DNA of 53,100 nt, taken from NCBI GenBank assembly GCA_963922715.1, contig CAWUJT010000006.1, forward strand, positions 1 to 53,100. The letters run 5' to 3'. This DNA is from CAWUJT01 sp963922715. Lineage in GTDB: Bacteria > Pseudomonadota > Alphaproteobacteria > Rhodobacterales > Rhodobacteraceae. A program made the translations under genes and the position numbers. The notes beneath the pieces are model-generated. The model saw only the letters and a list, made by a program, of their open reading frames with translations, ran no database searches and was not told the origin of the DNA. This document shows positions 28,107 through 36,531 of this stretch, piece after piece (position 1 is the first letter of the stretch; each line of letters begins with the position of its first letter).

Positions 28107-28961
28107 CTATGCGTCTGTCGAAAGGTACCCTTTTCGTAGATCATCAAAAGCGCGCAATTCTGCAATTAAAGCGGGCATCTCCTCCACGGGGATCATGTTC
28201 GGCCCATCACAGGGGGCATTGTCTGGATCTTGGTGCGTTTCGATAAACAGGGCCGCCACACCCACAGCACAGGCTGCCCGTGCCAAGACCGGCGCAAATT
28301 CGCGCTGTCCGCCCGATGTTGCACCCTGGCCGCTGGGCTGTTGCACGGAATGGGTGGCATCGAACACCACTGGATAGCCTGTGGCCGCCATCACCGGCAG
28401 CCCGCGAAAATCATTGACCAATGTGTTATAACCGAAAGAGGTGCCGCGCTCACACAGTAAGATATTCTGATTCCCAGTCGCCGCGATTTTCGCGGCCACA
28501 TTGACCATATCCCATGGCGCCAGGAATTGGCCTTTCTTGACATTGATCGCTTTGCCCGTCTCTCCGGCGGCCAACAACAGATCGGTTTGCCGGCTCAGAA
28601 AAGCTGGGATTTGCAGAACATCGCAAACTTCTGCGACAGGGGCACAATGATCCGGCAGATGCACATCCGTCAAAACCGGACAGCCAAATTCGGCCCGGAT
28701 GGCTTGCAAGACCCGCAAGCCTTCGTCTAGCCCCGCCCCGCGCGCCGAGCCGAGGGAGGAACGATTGGCCTTATCATAGCTCGATTTGTAGATGAAGCGT
28801 GTGCCCGTGGGCGCACAGGCAGCGGCAATTTTCTCTGCCATCATACGGGCGTGATCCAAGTCTTCAATTTGGCAAGGCCCCGCGATCAGCGCAAAAGGCT
28901 CCACCCCGCCAACGGGCACTCCGGCAATGTCAACGATGCGTGTTTCAACCCCTTTCGTCAT
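28107..28961 (-). CDS. kdsA: 3-deoxy-8-phosphooctulonate synthase
   Basis: This enzyme condenses phosphoenolpyruvate with arabinose-5-phosphate to form Kdo-8-phosphate, the second step toward the Kdo sugars of lipopolysaccharide. It is 284 residues, as usual. Diagnostic blocks are LIAGPCQIED (about 25-34), KANRSSLGSARG (about 64-75), TDVHLPDHC, LSRQTDLL and DATHSVQQP. The Cys in GPCQ is at the position associated with metal-dependent KdsA enzymes. It is last of the kdsD-kdsB-kdsA chain, overlapping kdsB by four bases. Confidence 0.96.
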   Translation of the reverse strand: MTKGVETRIVDIAGVPVGGVEPFALIAGPCQIEDLDHARMMAEKIAAACAPTGTRFIYKSSYDKANRSSLGSARGAGLDEGLRVLQAIRAEFGCPVLTDVHLPDHCAPVAEVCDVLQIPAFLSRQTDLLLAAGETGKAINVKKGQFLAPWDMVNVAAKIAATGNQNILLCERGTSFGYNTLVNDFRGLPVMAATGYPVVFDATHSVQQPSGQGATSGGQREFAPVLARAACAVGVAALFIETHQDPDNAPCDGPNMIPVEEMPALIAELRAFDDLRKGYLSTDA

Positions 28962-29746
28962 TGTGCCATCTCCTTTAAGGCGGCTTCAATCCGCGCGACA
29001 TCTTCCGGGTTGTTCAACTCCCAAAACACGCGGCCCTGCGCCTCAACCTCAACGCACGCCACGTCCACACCATTTTCAAGAAACCGCAATTGCTCCAACC
29101 CTTCCTTTGCTTCCAAAATACCTTCCGGCCAGTGTTTGTAAGCGCGCAAAACTTCCGGTCTGTAGGCGTAAACACCCACATGATGGAAAACAGGCACGCG
29201 GTCCCCTTCCTGCGCATCAGCCACGAAAGGGATAACCTCTTTCGAGAAGTAGAGCGCATGCCCCGACCGATCGAAAACCGCTGTGGTTCCCCCAACACGC
29301 CCCATGGCGCGGTCTTCCTTGAGCATTGCATAGGTGGCCGCGTCACAACGCAACACAGGCGTTGCCACGCCAATCTCGGTGCTTTCGCGCATCGTCTCGA
29401 TCAAGCTCGAAAGAAACCAAGGGGGTGTCAAAGGGGCATCCCCTTGAAGATTGACAATAAGATCGGCGTCAATCCCTTCCGCAGCCTCGGCGCAGCGCTC
29501 AGTGCCATTTCTACACTGAGAAGAAGTCATCAGAACGAGAGCGCCAAAACTTTGTGCCGCCTTGGCAATGCTGTCGTCATCGGTCGCTACATAGACACCA
29601 CTCAGCCCCGGGACAGTTTGCGCGGTCTCCCAAGTCATCTGGATCAGACTTTTCGAACCACCCTGGGGTTGCCGGATCATCGCCAGCGGTTTGCCAGGAT
29701 AGCGACTGGAGGCAAAACGCGCAGGAATGATGAGAACTGTTTTCAT
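28958..29746 (-). CDS. kdsB: 3-deoxy-manno-octulosonate cytidylyltransferase
   Basis: It activates Kdo with CTP to give CMP-Kdo for lipopolysaccharide inner-core synthesis. This 262-residue protein opens with the nucleotide-sugar site IIPARFASSRYPGKPLA (about 5-21) and carries LIVNLQGDAPLTPP (about 96-109) and FHHVGVYAYRPEVL. It sits between kdsD and kdsA with four-base overlaps on each side, so the three steps from ribulose-5-phosphate to CMP-Kdo are made from one message (the KdsC phosphatase is not in the window). Confidence 0.96.
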   Translation of the reverse strand: MKTVLIIPARFASSRYPGKPLAMIRQPQGGSKSLIQMTWETAQTVPGLSGVYVATDDDSIAKAAQSFGALVLMTSSQCRNGTERCAEAAEGIDADLIVNLQGDAPLTPPWFLSSLIETMRESTEIGVATPVLRCDAATYAMLKEDRAMGRVGGTTAVFDRSGHALYFSKEVIPFVADAQEGDRVPVFHHVGVYAYRPEVLRAYKHWPEGILEAKEGLEQLRFLENGVDVACVEVEAQGRVFWELNNPEDVARIEAALKEMAQ

Positions 29747-30708
29747 GCCACACTTGCGCGAATAAGATCGTGAAGTTTTAACAGTCCTTGCGGTTTGTTG
29801 TCTTCGTCACAAACCATAAGAGCGGTGATCTTACGGCTTTGCATGAGCGCAAGCGCAGAAGCTGCCAGAGTGTCGGGCGTAACACTGATTGGATTTAAAC
29901 TGGCCACTTCGCCAGCCGTACGTGCCATCAGATGCTCCATATTCCGCCGCAGGTCACCATCCGTGACGATCCCCACCAGGGCATCATGGTTTAAAACGAT
30001 GGCCACGCCAAATCCCTTGGCGCTCATCTCTACCAGAACGTCACTCATGGGGGTATCGACTTGTACGATTGGCAAAGAAACACCCGTATGCATGAGGGTA
30101 TGCACTTGTGCCATCTGCGCCCCAAGCTTGCCCCCGGGATGCAAGACTGCGAAATCCTCGGCCCGGAAATTGCGACGCTTTAGCAACGCCACAGCAAGCG
30201 CATCCCCCAAAGCAAGCGTAAGGGTTGTTGAGGTTGTGGGCACCATCCCTAATCCGCACGCCTCTGAATGATCCGGCAATAGGAGGCGATAGTCCGCTGC
30301 CTTCATCAATGTGCTATCAGCCACTTTGCTGACGGCGACCAAAGACACATCAAATCGCCGTGTGTAGGCCAAAATATCCTTAAGTTCGGCTGTTTCGCCT
30401 GAGTTTGAGACCAGGAAAACAACATCATTTTGTGTGATCATGCCCAAGTCGCCGTGGGAGGCCTCGCCTGGATGAACAAATTGTGCCGGCGTTCCGGTTG
30501 AGGCCAGTGTCGCGGCAATCTTGCGTCCAATATGGCCAGATTTTCCCATGCCCGAGACGATCACCCGGCCCTTTAAATCCGCCATTAAATTGATGACGAC
30601 ATTGAAATCCTGAGGCAAATCTTGTGCAAGACGCAGTAGAGCTTGTGCTTCTGTTCTAATCACGCCTTGGGCTGTTTCGCGTGCGCCTTCTGGATGAACT
30701 TTTACCAT
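29743..30708 (-). CDS. kdsD: Arabinose-5-phosphate isomerase (KdsD/KpsF)
   Basis: This enzyme interconverts ribulose-5-phosphate and arabinose-5-phosphate, the first step to Kdo. It is 321 residues with an N-terminal SIS domain (about 40-175; VSGMGKSGHIGRKIAATLASTG and the HPGEASHGDLGM loop) followed by a pair of CBS domains (about 205-321). It is first gene of the kds unit; the leucine tRNA gene lies 50 bases upstream on the same strand. Confidence 0.95.
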   Translation of the reverse strand: MVKVHPEGARETAQGVIRTEAQALLRLAQDLPQDFNVVINLMADLKGRVIVSGMGKSGHIGRKIAATLASTGTPAQFVHPGEASHGDLGMITQNDVVFLVSNSGETAELKDILAYTRRFDVSLVAVSKVADSTLMKAADYRLLLPDHSEACGLGMVPTTSTTLTLALGDALAVALLKRRNFRAEDFAVLHPGGKLGAQMAQVHTLMHTGVSLPIVQVDTPMSDVLVEMSAKGFGVAIVLNHDALVGIVTDGDLRRNMEHLMARTAGEVASLNPISVTPDTLAASALALMQSRKITALMVCDEDNKPQGLLKLHDLIRASVA

Positions 30709-30758
30709 TCGTCAAAATCGCTCAGGAACATTTACGACATCATTTTTTATCATTCGAT

Positions 30759-30845
30759 TGGTGCGGTCGAGAAGACTCGAACTTCCACGGGAGTTACCCC
30801 ACAGCGACCTCAACGCTGCGCGTCTACCAATTCCGCCACGACCGC
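30759..30845 (-). tRNA. tRNA-Leu (anticodon GAG)
   Basis: The 87-base minus-strand sequence folds as a leucine tRNA. The acceptor arms are GCGGTCG / CGACCGC. The anticodon arm is CAGCG-TTGAGGT-CGCTG, with anticodon GAG at 30809-30811 (reads CUC/CUU). It has a long variable arm as expected for Leu and a TTCGAGT T-loop. Discriminator A is followed by a genomically encoded CCA. No integrase or duplicated 3' end nearby suggests use as an attachment site. Confidence 0.96.
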
Positions 30846-30973
30846 TCTTAAATTGGGTAAGCTGGCCTTAGACCAAGGGCAGAATAATCTCAAGCCTAAA
30901 TCATAACTTTCAAAACATTGACAAAGTCCGTGTTTCTCTGACCATGTCAGGTTTAAATTAGTTGGAACCCAAC

Positions 30974-31627
30974 ATGGTTGAATGGATCACCTCGAAACCG
31001 CTTGTGGACTACCCAGCTGCATTGGCCGCGATGGAACAGCGGGTGGCCGACATTCGTGCCGGCCGCGCGACAGAGGCGATTTGGCTGGTGGAACATCCAC
31101 CTCTTTACACCGCTGGCACCTCGGCCAAGCCAGAAGACTTACTCTGGCCCACCCGATTTCCAGTCTATCCCGTTCATCGTGGGGGACAATACACCTACCA
31201 TGGCCCCGGTCAGCGTGTGGTTTACGTGATGCTTGATGTCGGGCGCAGAGGCCGTGATCTGCGCCGTTTTGTTCAAGCGCTCGAAGGGTGGGTTATTACC
31301 GCACTTGCACAGTTCAATGTGACCGGGCTGATACGGCCAGACCGGGTTGGCGTTTGGGTGGAACGCCCCGACAAGCCAGCCCTGGCCAATGGCGAACCAC
31401 GTGAAGACAAAATCGCCGCGATTGGGATTCAGATGCGCCACTGGGTGAGCTTTCATGGGCTGGCCATCAATGTAGAGCCGGAGTTGCACCACTTCGCGGG
31501 TATCATACCCTGTGGGATCAAAGGACACGGTGTGACCAGCTTGGTGGACCTTGGGCGTCCCGTGACTTTGGCTGACGTTGATGCCGCCTTAGCAGAAACA
31601 TATGCGCAGGCGTTTGCTGAGCTTTGA
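30974..31627 (+). CDS. lipB: Octanoyl-[ACP]:protein octanoyltransferase
   Basis: LipB moves octanoate from acyl carrier protein to lipoyl domains, the first step of lipoate attachment to the complexes that LpdA serves. The ATG at 30974 (MVEWITSKPLVDYP) is preferred to an upstream TTG at 30962. It is 217 residues. Visible motifs are EHPPLYTAGTSA, RGGQYTYHGPGQ, the catalytic lysine region EDKIAAIGIQ and the catalytic cysteine in IIPCGIKGHGVTSL. Confidence 0.95.
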   Translation: MVEWITSKPLVDYPAALAAMEQRVADIRAGRATEAIWLVEHPPLYTAGTSAKPEDLLWPTRFPVYPVHRGGQYTYHGPGQRVVYVMLDVGRRGRDLRRFVQALEGWVITALAQFNVTGLIRPDRVGVWVERPDKPALANGEPREDKIAAIGIQMRHWVSFHGLAINVEPELHHFAGIIPCGIKGHGVTSLVDLGRPVTLADVDAALAETYAQAFAEL

Positions 31628-31792
31628 AGATAAATCCGGAAGACTGCGACACAATATTGCACCCGAAACAGACGAGAAAGCGTTGCTCTTGGAGTGGATG
31701 AGCGATAAGTATTCTGCAGATTGAATATGAGGTGCGTTTATTCCCAGTGGTGACGCATCTGAGAAGTAACGACCAGATTATGGGAGACTTTT

Positions 31793-33529
31793 ATGGCCGA
31801 CGCCGCCGTTCATGGGCATGGAGAACATGCCAAACCAGGGTTCTTCACCCGGTGGTTTATGTCCACAAATCACAAAGACATCGGGATTCTCTACCTGATC
31901 GTCTCAGGCATTGCCGGATTCATATCCGTGGCTTTCACCGTCTACATGCGGATGGAGCTGATGGACCCTGGCGTGCAATATATGTGCCTGGAGGGCGCAC
32001 GCCTCACCCCCGCTGCGGTTAATGAGTGTACGCCGAACGGACACCTGTGGAACGTGCTGATCACGGGTCACGGTATTTTGATGATGTTTTTCGTGGTGAT
32101 CCCGGCACTCTTTGGGGGTTTCGGGAACTACTTTATGCCGCTGCACATTGGCGCCCCCGATATGGCCTTCCCAAGGCTCAACAACCTGAGCTTTTGGCTT
32201 TTTGTCATGGGGACATCTTTGGCGGTTGCGTCTGTTCTGGCCCCAGGCGGAAACGGTCAATCGGGATCGGGCGTTGGTTGGGTTCTGTATCCACCACTCT
32301 CCACAAATGAAGGCGGATGGTCGATGGATCTGGCGATTTTCGCTGTGCACGTCTCGGGGGCATCTTCGATCCTCGGAGCGATCAATATCATCACCACTTT
32401 CCTGAATATGCGTGCCCCCGGCATGACATTGCACAAGGTACCGCTTTTTGCCTGGTCCATCTTTGTGACAGCCTGGTTAATCTTGCTCGCACTGCCGGTG
32501 CTTGCCGGGGCTATCACCATGTTGCTGACAGATCGGAATTTCGGAACGACGTTTTTCGACCCCGCAGGTGGCGGCGATCCAGTGCTCTATCAACACATTT
32601 TGTGGTTCTTTGGGCATCCTGAGGTTTACATCGTCATTCTGCCCGCTTTTGGGATCATCAGCCATGTGGTTAGCACGTTTTCGAAAAAACCGATCTTCGG
32701 TTACCTACCGATGGTTTATGCGATGGTGGCGATTGGCGCGCTCGGCTTTGTGGTCTGGGCGCACCACATGTATACTGTGGGGATGAGCCTGACCCAACAG
32801 GCCTATTTCATGATCGCCACCATGATCATTGCGGTGCCGACAGGGGTTAAAATCTTCTCTTGGATTGCAACGATGTGGGGTGGTTCGGTCGAGTTCAAAA
32901 CGCCGATGCTGTTTGCCTTTGGCTTTCTGTTCCTATTCACTGTGGGCGGGGTCACCGGGATTGTGCTCAGCCAAGCGGGCGTGGACCGGCTCTACCATGA
33001 CAGCTATTATGTCGTGGCGCACTTCCACTATGTGATGTCCCTTGGGGCTGTCTTTGGGATCTTTGCGGGGATCTATTATTGGATTGGAAAGATGTCGGGA
33101 CGTCAATATCCCGAATGGGCCGGTAAGCTGCATTTCTGGACCTTCTTCATTGGCGCCAATATCACATTTTTCCCACAGCACTTTCTGGGCCGCCAAGGTA
33201 TGCCACGACGCTACATTGATTACCCAGAGGCATTTGCATATTGGAACGCGGTCAGTTCTTGGGGGGCATTCCTGAGCTTTGCCTCGTTCCTGTTTTTCAT
33301 TGGGATCGTGGCTTATACACTTCTGGCAGGTCGCAAGGTGGAAGAGGAAGCTTATTGGGGGGAACACGCGGATACGCTGGAGTGGACACTTCCAAACCCG
33401 CCCCCAGAGCATACGTTTGAGACGCTTCCAACACCGGATATGTGGGACAAGCACAGCCATGATTATCCACAAAGCCATGCAGAATGGGCCGCTGGTACAC
33501 ATCCGGGAAACGCTGCGCCAAAACGCTAA
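31793..33529 (+). CDS. ctaD: Cytochrome c oxidase subunit I (aa3 type)
   Basis: This is the heme-copper catalytic subunit of 578 residues with about 12 membrane segments. Key sites are NHKDIG near the N-terminus, the heme-a histidine in ITGHGILMMFF, the cross-linked His-Tyr pair of the FGHPEVYI motif, the copper-B histidines in WAHHMYT and the heme a3/a ligands in the HDSYYVVAHFHYV block. As in Paracoccus and Rhodobacter, it stands apart from the subunit II/III genes. The stop codon overlaps the next ATG (TAATG). Confidence 0.97.
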   Translation: MADAAVHGHGEHAKPGFFTRWFMSTNHKDIGILYLIVSGIAGFISVAFTVYMRMELMDPGVQYMCLEGARLTPAAVNECTPNGHLWNVLITGHGILMMFFVVIPALFGGFGNYFMPLHIGAPDMAFPRLNNLSFWLFVMGTSLAVASVLAPGGNGQSGSGVGWVLYPPLSTNEGGWSMDLAIFAVHVSGASSILGAINIITTFLNMRAPGMTLHKVPLFAWSIFVTAWLILLALPVLAGAITMLLTDRNFGTTFFDPAGGGDPVLYQHILWFFGHPEVYIVILPAFGIISHVVSTFSKKPIFGYLPMVYAMVAIGALGFVVWAHHMYTVGMSLTQQAYFMIATMIIAVPTGVKIFSWIATMWGGSVEFKTPMLFAFGFLFLFTVGGVTGIVLSQAGVDRLYHDSYYVVAHFHYVMSLGAVFGIFAGIYYWIGKMSGRQYPEWAGKLHFWTFFIGANITFFPQHFLGRQGMPRRYIDYPEAFAYWNAVSSWGAFLSFASFLFFIGIVAYTLLAGRKVEEEAYWGEHADTLEWTLPNPPPEHTFETLPTPDMWDKHSHDYPQSHAEWAAGTHPGNAAPKR

Positions 33530-34047
33530 TGCCCTATGAAATTCTTGTGGATCGGAGCGCGACCTCGGCACAGTCCGGGGTTGCCTCGGCATCAGAGCCG
33601 TTGCTGCACATCCGCCTGACACCTCATCAGTCGTTGAGTCGGTCAGGTTTTGTGACCTTCATCAGCCTGACATTTGTCTTGATGCTTGTACCACTAACGG
33701 CTTTCGTGGGCACGATGCTGTGGTGGGGTTTGGCGCCATTCGTTTTGGCTACACTTGCGTTGATATGGCTGATGTTGAAACGCTCTTGGCGGGATGGGAC
33801 ATTGATGGAAGAACTCCGCCTTTGGCCCGAGCGTATCGAAATTTTGCGCGCCAATCCTCGTGGCCCAGCTCAACACTGGCACGCCAATCCCTATTGGGTA
33901 CGCCTAAACCTCTATCCGACGCCTGTTGAACAGTATCTCACCCTGACAGGTGGCGAACGTGAAGTGGAACTGGGGCGTTTTCTGACCCCGGAGGAGCGTA
34001 AAACCCTCCATGATCATCTTATGGCGCGTTTGCGTGGTGCTTACTGA
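33529..34047 (+). CDS. DUF2244 domain membrane protein
   Basis: This is a 172-residue protein with two adjacent hydrophobic segments at about 42-80, followed by a soluble C-terminal domain (ELRLWPERIEILRANPRG; ANPYWVRLNLYPTP; FLTPEERKTLHDHL). The pattern fits DUF2244, an uncharacterised family often found near oxidase genes. The start at 33529 overlaps the ctaD stop, predicting coupled translation and perhaps a role in oxidase biogenesis (inference). The last seven bases overlap the 3' end of the convergent YceI gene. Confidence 0.85.
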   Translation: MPYEILVDRSATSAQSGVASASEPLLHIRLTPHQSLSRSGFVTFISLTFVLMLVPLTAFVGTMLWWGLAPFVLATLALIWLMLKRSWRDGTLMEELRLWPERIEILRANPRGPAQHWHANPYWVRLNLYPTPVEQYLTLTGGEREVELGRFLTPEERKTLHDHLMARLRGAY

Positions 34048-34631
34048 ATGGCCTTTGTAAGATAAAGCCGGATACGCAAAGCCACGTCTGGGCCGACAAT
34101 CCCGCTATAGGCCGATACGCCATAGGCATGACGGTTTAATTGGCCCGTGACTTGCAGGCCAATCTCTTCATCACCTGGCTCTGGCACAACATTCAGATAG
34201 CGCACTTCAAACTGTTCGCGGCGCTTAATATCTTTGATCTGCATTTGCCCGTCCACCAGCGCCCCAAAGTTCGTAGGGGTGACGCGGCCACTCTCAAAAA
34301 CGATGGCTGGAAAAGTTGTGGCGTCAAGCAATTCTGGCCCTCTGAGCGTTTGGGTCGCCAAGAAAAATCCAGCACGTAGCGTATTTGCGGCCAAGTTTAC
34401 ATTGATCGAAGATTGATCCAGTCTTTTGAGGTCAATCACAGTCTTGGCCATATCAATGTCGACAGCCCCATGCGCCCACTCTCCAAGCAAGAGATAGCTG
34501 AAGCGTACGGAAGACCGGGTTGGATCAAAAGAATAGACTTGCCCACCTGCCCATGCAGGCGATGCCAGAAGGCCTGCCAAGCCAAATAAAATGTGACGAC
34601 GGGTTGAGACCATATTGAACATAAACACCAT
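34041..34631 (-). CDS. YceI family periplasmic protein
   Basis: This 196-residue protein has an N-terminal export signal with a twin-arginine-like STRRHILFG segment followed by a hydrophobic stretch ending in PAWA. The mature part starts YSFDPTRSSVRFSY and runs through LDATTFPAIVFESGRV, as in the YceI lipocalin-like fold, which binds isoprenoid-type lipids in known members. The start is ambiguous: ATGs at 34631, 34622 and 34613 are in frame, none with a clear ribosome site; the last puts the signal closest to the N-terminus. Ligand unknown. Confidence 0.88.
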   Translation of the reverse strand: MVFMFNMVSTRRHILFGLAGLLASPAWAGGQVYSFDPTRSSVRFSYLLLGEWAHGAVDIDMAKTVIDLKRLDQSSINVNLAANTLRAGFFLATQTLRGPELLDATTFPAIVFESGRVTPTNFGALVDGQMQIKDIKRREQFEVRYLNVVPEPGDEEIGLQVTGQLNRHAYGVSAYSGIVGPDVALRIRLYLTKAIQ

Positions 34632-34729
34632 TATGATGAGAAACCATACAAGTCTAAACAGTCCTTTTGAATGTCGTTTTTGACCTCAACACAAATTTGT
34701 GAAAAGGATCAAGAAAACTGAGGCTGAGT

Positions 34730-35707
34730 ATGTCTTTCAACATCCTTATCATTGGTCAAAAAGGTCGATTGCAATATGAGGCACTTCTGTTTGCAGCCTC
34801 GTTGCGGGCCATGTCACCTGGGTTTTCTGGAAAACTTATCGTGGCAGAACCTCAACCGGGGCCTTTGTGGCCAGGGGACCCGCGCATGGACAGCACGCCG
34901 CTTTGCGAACGGCTGAAGGATCTTGGTGCGGACATCTGTCCCTTCGAAAACAAAGTTTTTGGCGCGCATTATCCAAATGGTAATAAAATCGAAGCTCTGA
35001 GTGTTCTTCCAGAAGGCGAGCCCTTCGTTTTTTTCGATACAGACACACTGATCACTGGTCCCCTTGAAACAGTTCCTTTTGACTTTGGGGCCCCTACTGC
35101 AAGCCTGAAACGTGAAAACACCTGGCCTAAGGTTGACCTTTATGGCCCAAGTCTTGCGGATATATGGGGATCACTTTATGCGCTTTTCGATCTCGATCTT
35201 CAAGCCTCTTTGGATTTGGCCCAACCAGAGTTTTATTGGCAACGGTATCTATACTTCAATGCCGGGTGGTTCTTTTATAAGTGCCCTAAGACTTTTGGCG
35301 CCCGTTATCTGGAGTATGCCCAGACAATTGCAAACACGCCGCCCAATGCGCTTGTTTGTCAAGAGCTTTACCCTTGGCTCGATCAGATCGCTTTGCCCCT
35401 GGTTATTTCCAGTCTTGGCGGTGGACGTAAAGGCCCACATGCACAGCTTGATGGCGATATCGCCTGTCACTGGCGTGTGATGTCGCTGCTGCTTGCGCGT
35501 GAAAGCGATTATGTTGTCAACGTACTAAAAGAGGTCGCAAAACCGAATAAAATCAAGCAAGTATTAAAAGAATACGAACCGTTCAGACGGTTGATTTATC
35601 AACCCAAAGGCGTGAAGATACGGAACATGTTTGATCGGGATAACCTTCCCAGAAAAGAGCAACAAATTCGCAACCAGTTGAAACGGGCCAATCTTTGGAT
35701 GCGATAG
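34730..35707 (+). CDS. Putative GT-A-type glycosyltransferase-like protein
   Basis: This 325-residue soluble protein is of no family I can name with certainty. The opening beta strand plus helix (FNILIIGQKGRLQYEALLFAASLRAM) is followed by a FVFFDTDTLITG segment at about 99-110, a DxD motif typical of metal-dependent GT-A enzymes. YLYFNAGWFFYKC (about 171-183) resembles the FNAG region of family 8-like transferases. It may decorate a surface glycan. The C-terminal 70 residues are rich in Lys/Arg. It stands alone after a divergent promoter region with the YceI gene. Confidence 0.6.
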   Translation: MSFNILIIGQKGRLQYEALLFAASLRAMSPGFSGKLIVAEPQPGPLWPGDPRMDSTPLCERLKDLGADICPFENKVFGAHYPNGNKIEALSVLPEGEPFVFFDTDTLITGPLETVPFDFGAPTASLKRENTWPKVDLYGPSLADIWGSLYALFDLDLQASLDLAQPEFYWQRYLYFNAGWFFYKCPKTFGARYLEYAQTIANTPPNALVCQELYPWLDQIALPLVISSLGGGRKGPHAQLDGDIACHWRVMSLLLARESDYVVNVLKEVAKPNKIKQVLKEYEPFRRLIYQPKGVKIRNMFDRDNLPRKEQQIRNQLKRANLWMR

Positions 35708-35749
35708 CCCACACCACAATTTTGGACACATTATATCTACGGAGCGCTT

Positions 35750-36212
35750 ATGCTTGTCGTTATATCACCTGCGACAAAATTGAATGAAAACCACAGAAAA
35801 TATGTTGCAAAAACACAGCCAATTTTAAAGCAAAGAGTGAAGGGTTGGCACGTGAAATGCAGGGCCAAATTCACATGGCGTTACAGGACTTGATGCGAAT
35901 ATCTGAGAATACGGGTAAGATCATCTGCGCATTTTATCGGGACTTTACGGCTTGTTACGCCCACTCTATGCAGCTCGGCCTTATCGGCTTCAAATGGACG
36001 CTCGTCTAAGGACACCAAAGGGCACAGACCTTTACGCCTTTTGGGGCACTAAAATTTCTGAGGTTTTAAACAGGCAGGCCGAACAAACTGTGGCCCAATA
36101 TCTTCTGAACGGTGCCAGCCATGAGTACTTTGGGGCCATTCAAACAGAGACGTTAAAGCTGCCTGTTATAACGCAGACATTTCTGAAAGAAAACTGGATG
36201 GGCCCAAAATAG
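35750..36212 (+). pseudogene. yaaA: Decayed yaaA (UPF0246, peroxide-stress protein)
   Basis: A ribosome site (CGGAG) and ATG at 35750 start MLVVISPATKLNENHRK, the beginning of the YaaA family (usually MLxVISPAKxLD). This frame stops early, near 35893. A second piece, LQDLMRISE at about 35881-35907, is in another frame. A third piece beginning DHLRILSGLYGLLRPL at 35919, followed by PYRLQM, DLYAFWG and SHEYFGAIQ, runs to the stop at 36212 in the third frame. YaaA is normally about 255 residues; roughly 90 central residues are gone and there are at least two frameshifts, so it cannot make the protein. Confidence 0.85.
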
Positions 36213-36531
36213 TCTCGTTCTATTCAAAACAGATACGCGGTGTTTTGGCTCATTTTGTCCTGTAAGAACGAATTAGGGACTCACGTGATTTGTTACAATG
36301 GACAGCACGCGGTTACCGTTTTGATCCAAGCCGTTCAACTCCCAGTACCCCAGTCTTTTTACGCACTCGACCCGTGTACCCAGTCACCACCAAAGAGGTG
36401 GGGAGGGTGTCGTTTAATGTGATCATAACAAGGAAAAGACGCTAGTTCGTTCTCGATTTTTGCATGATACCTCGGTAAACTAAAATTACTGGGTGTCTTG
36501 TTCATATGGGCACGATCAAGAAGAGTTTTTC
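36213..36531. other. Gene-free gap of 319 bases
   Basis: I see no convincing ORF, RNA gene or mobile-element end between the yaaA remnant and hbd. A small 5-pair hairpin (CCACC-AAAGA-GGTGG, 36387-36401) has no T-run. The base composition is mixed, and the region may be further decayed DNA plus the hbd promoter. Confidence 0.5.

Noticed and set aside
30759..30973. Possible integration site at tRNA-Leu
   Set aside because: No integrase, no second copy of the tRNA 3' end and ordinary housekeeping genes (kds, lipB) on both sides.
36387..36401. CCACC-AAAGA-GGTGG hairpin in the gap before hbd
   Set aside because: The stem is only five pairs and has no T-run, so it is not a supportable terminator or RNA gene.
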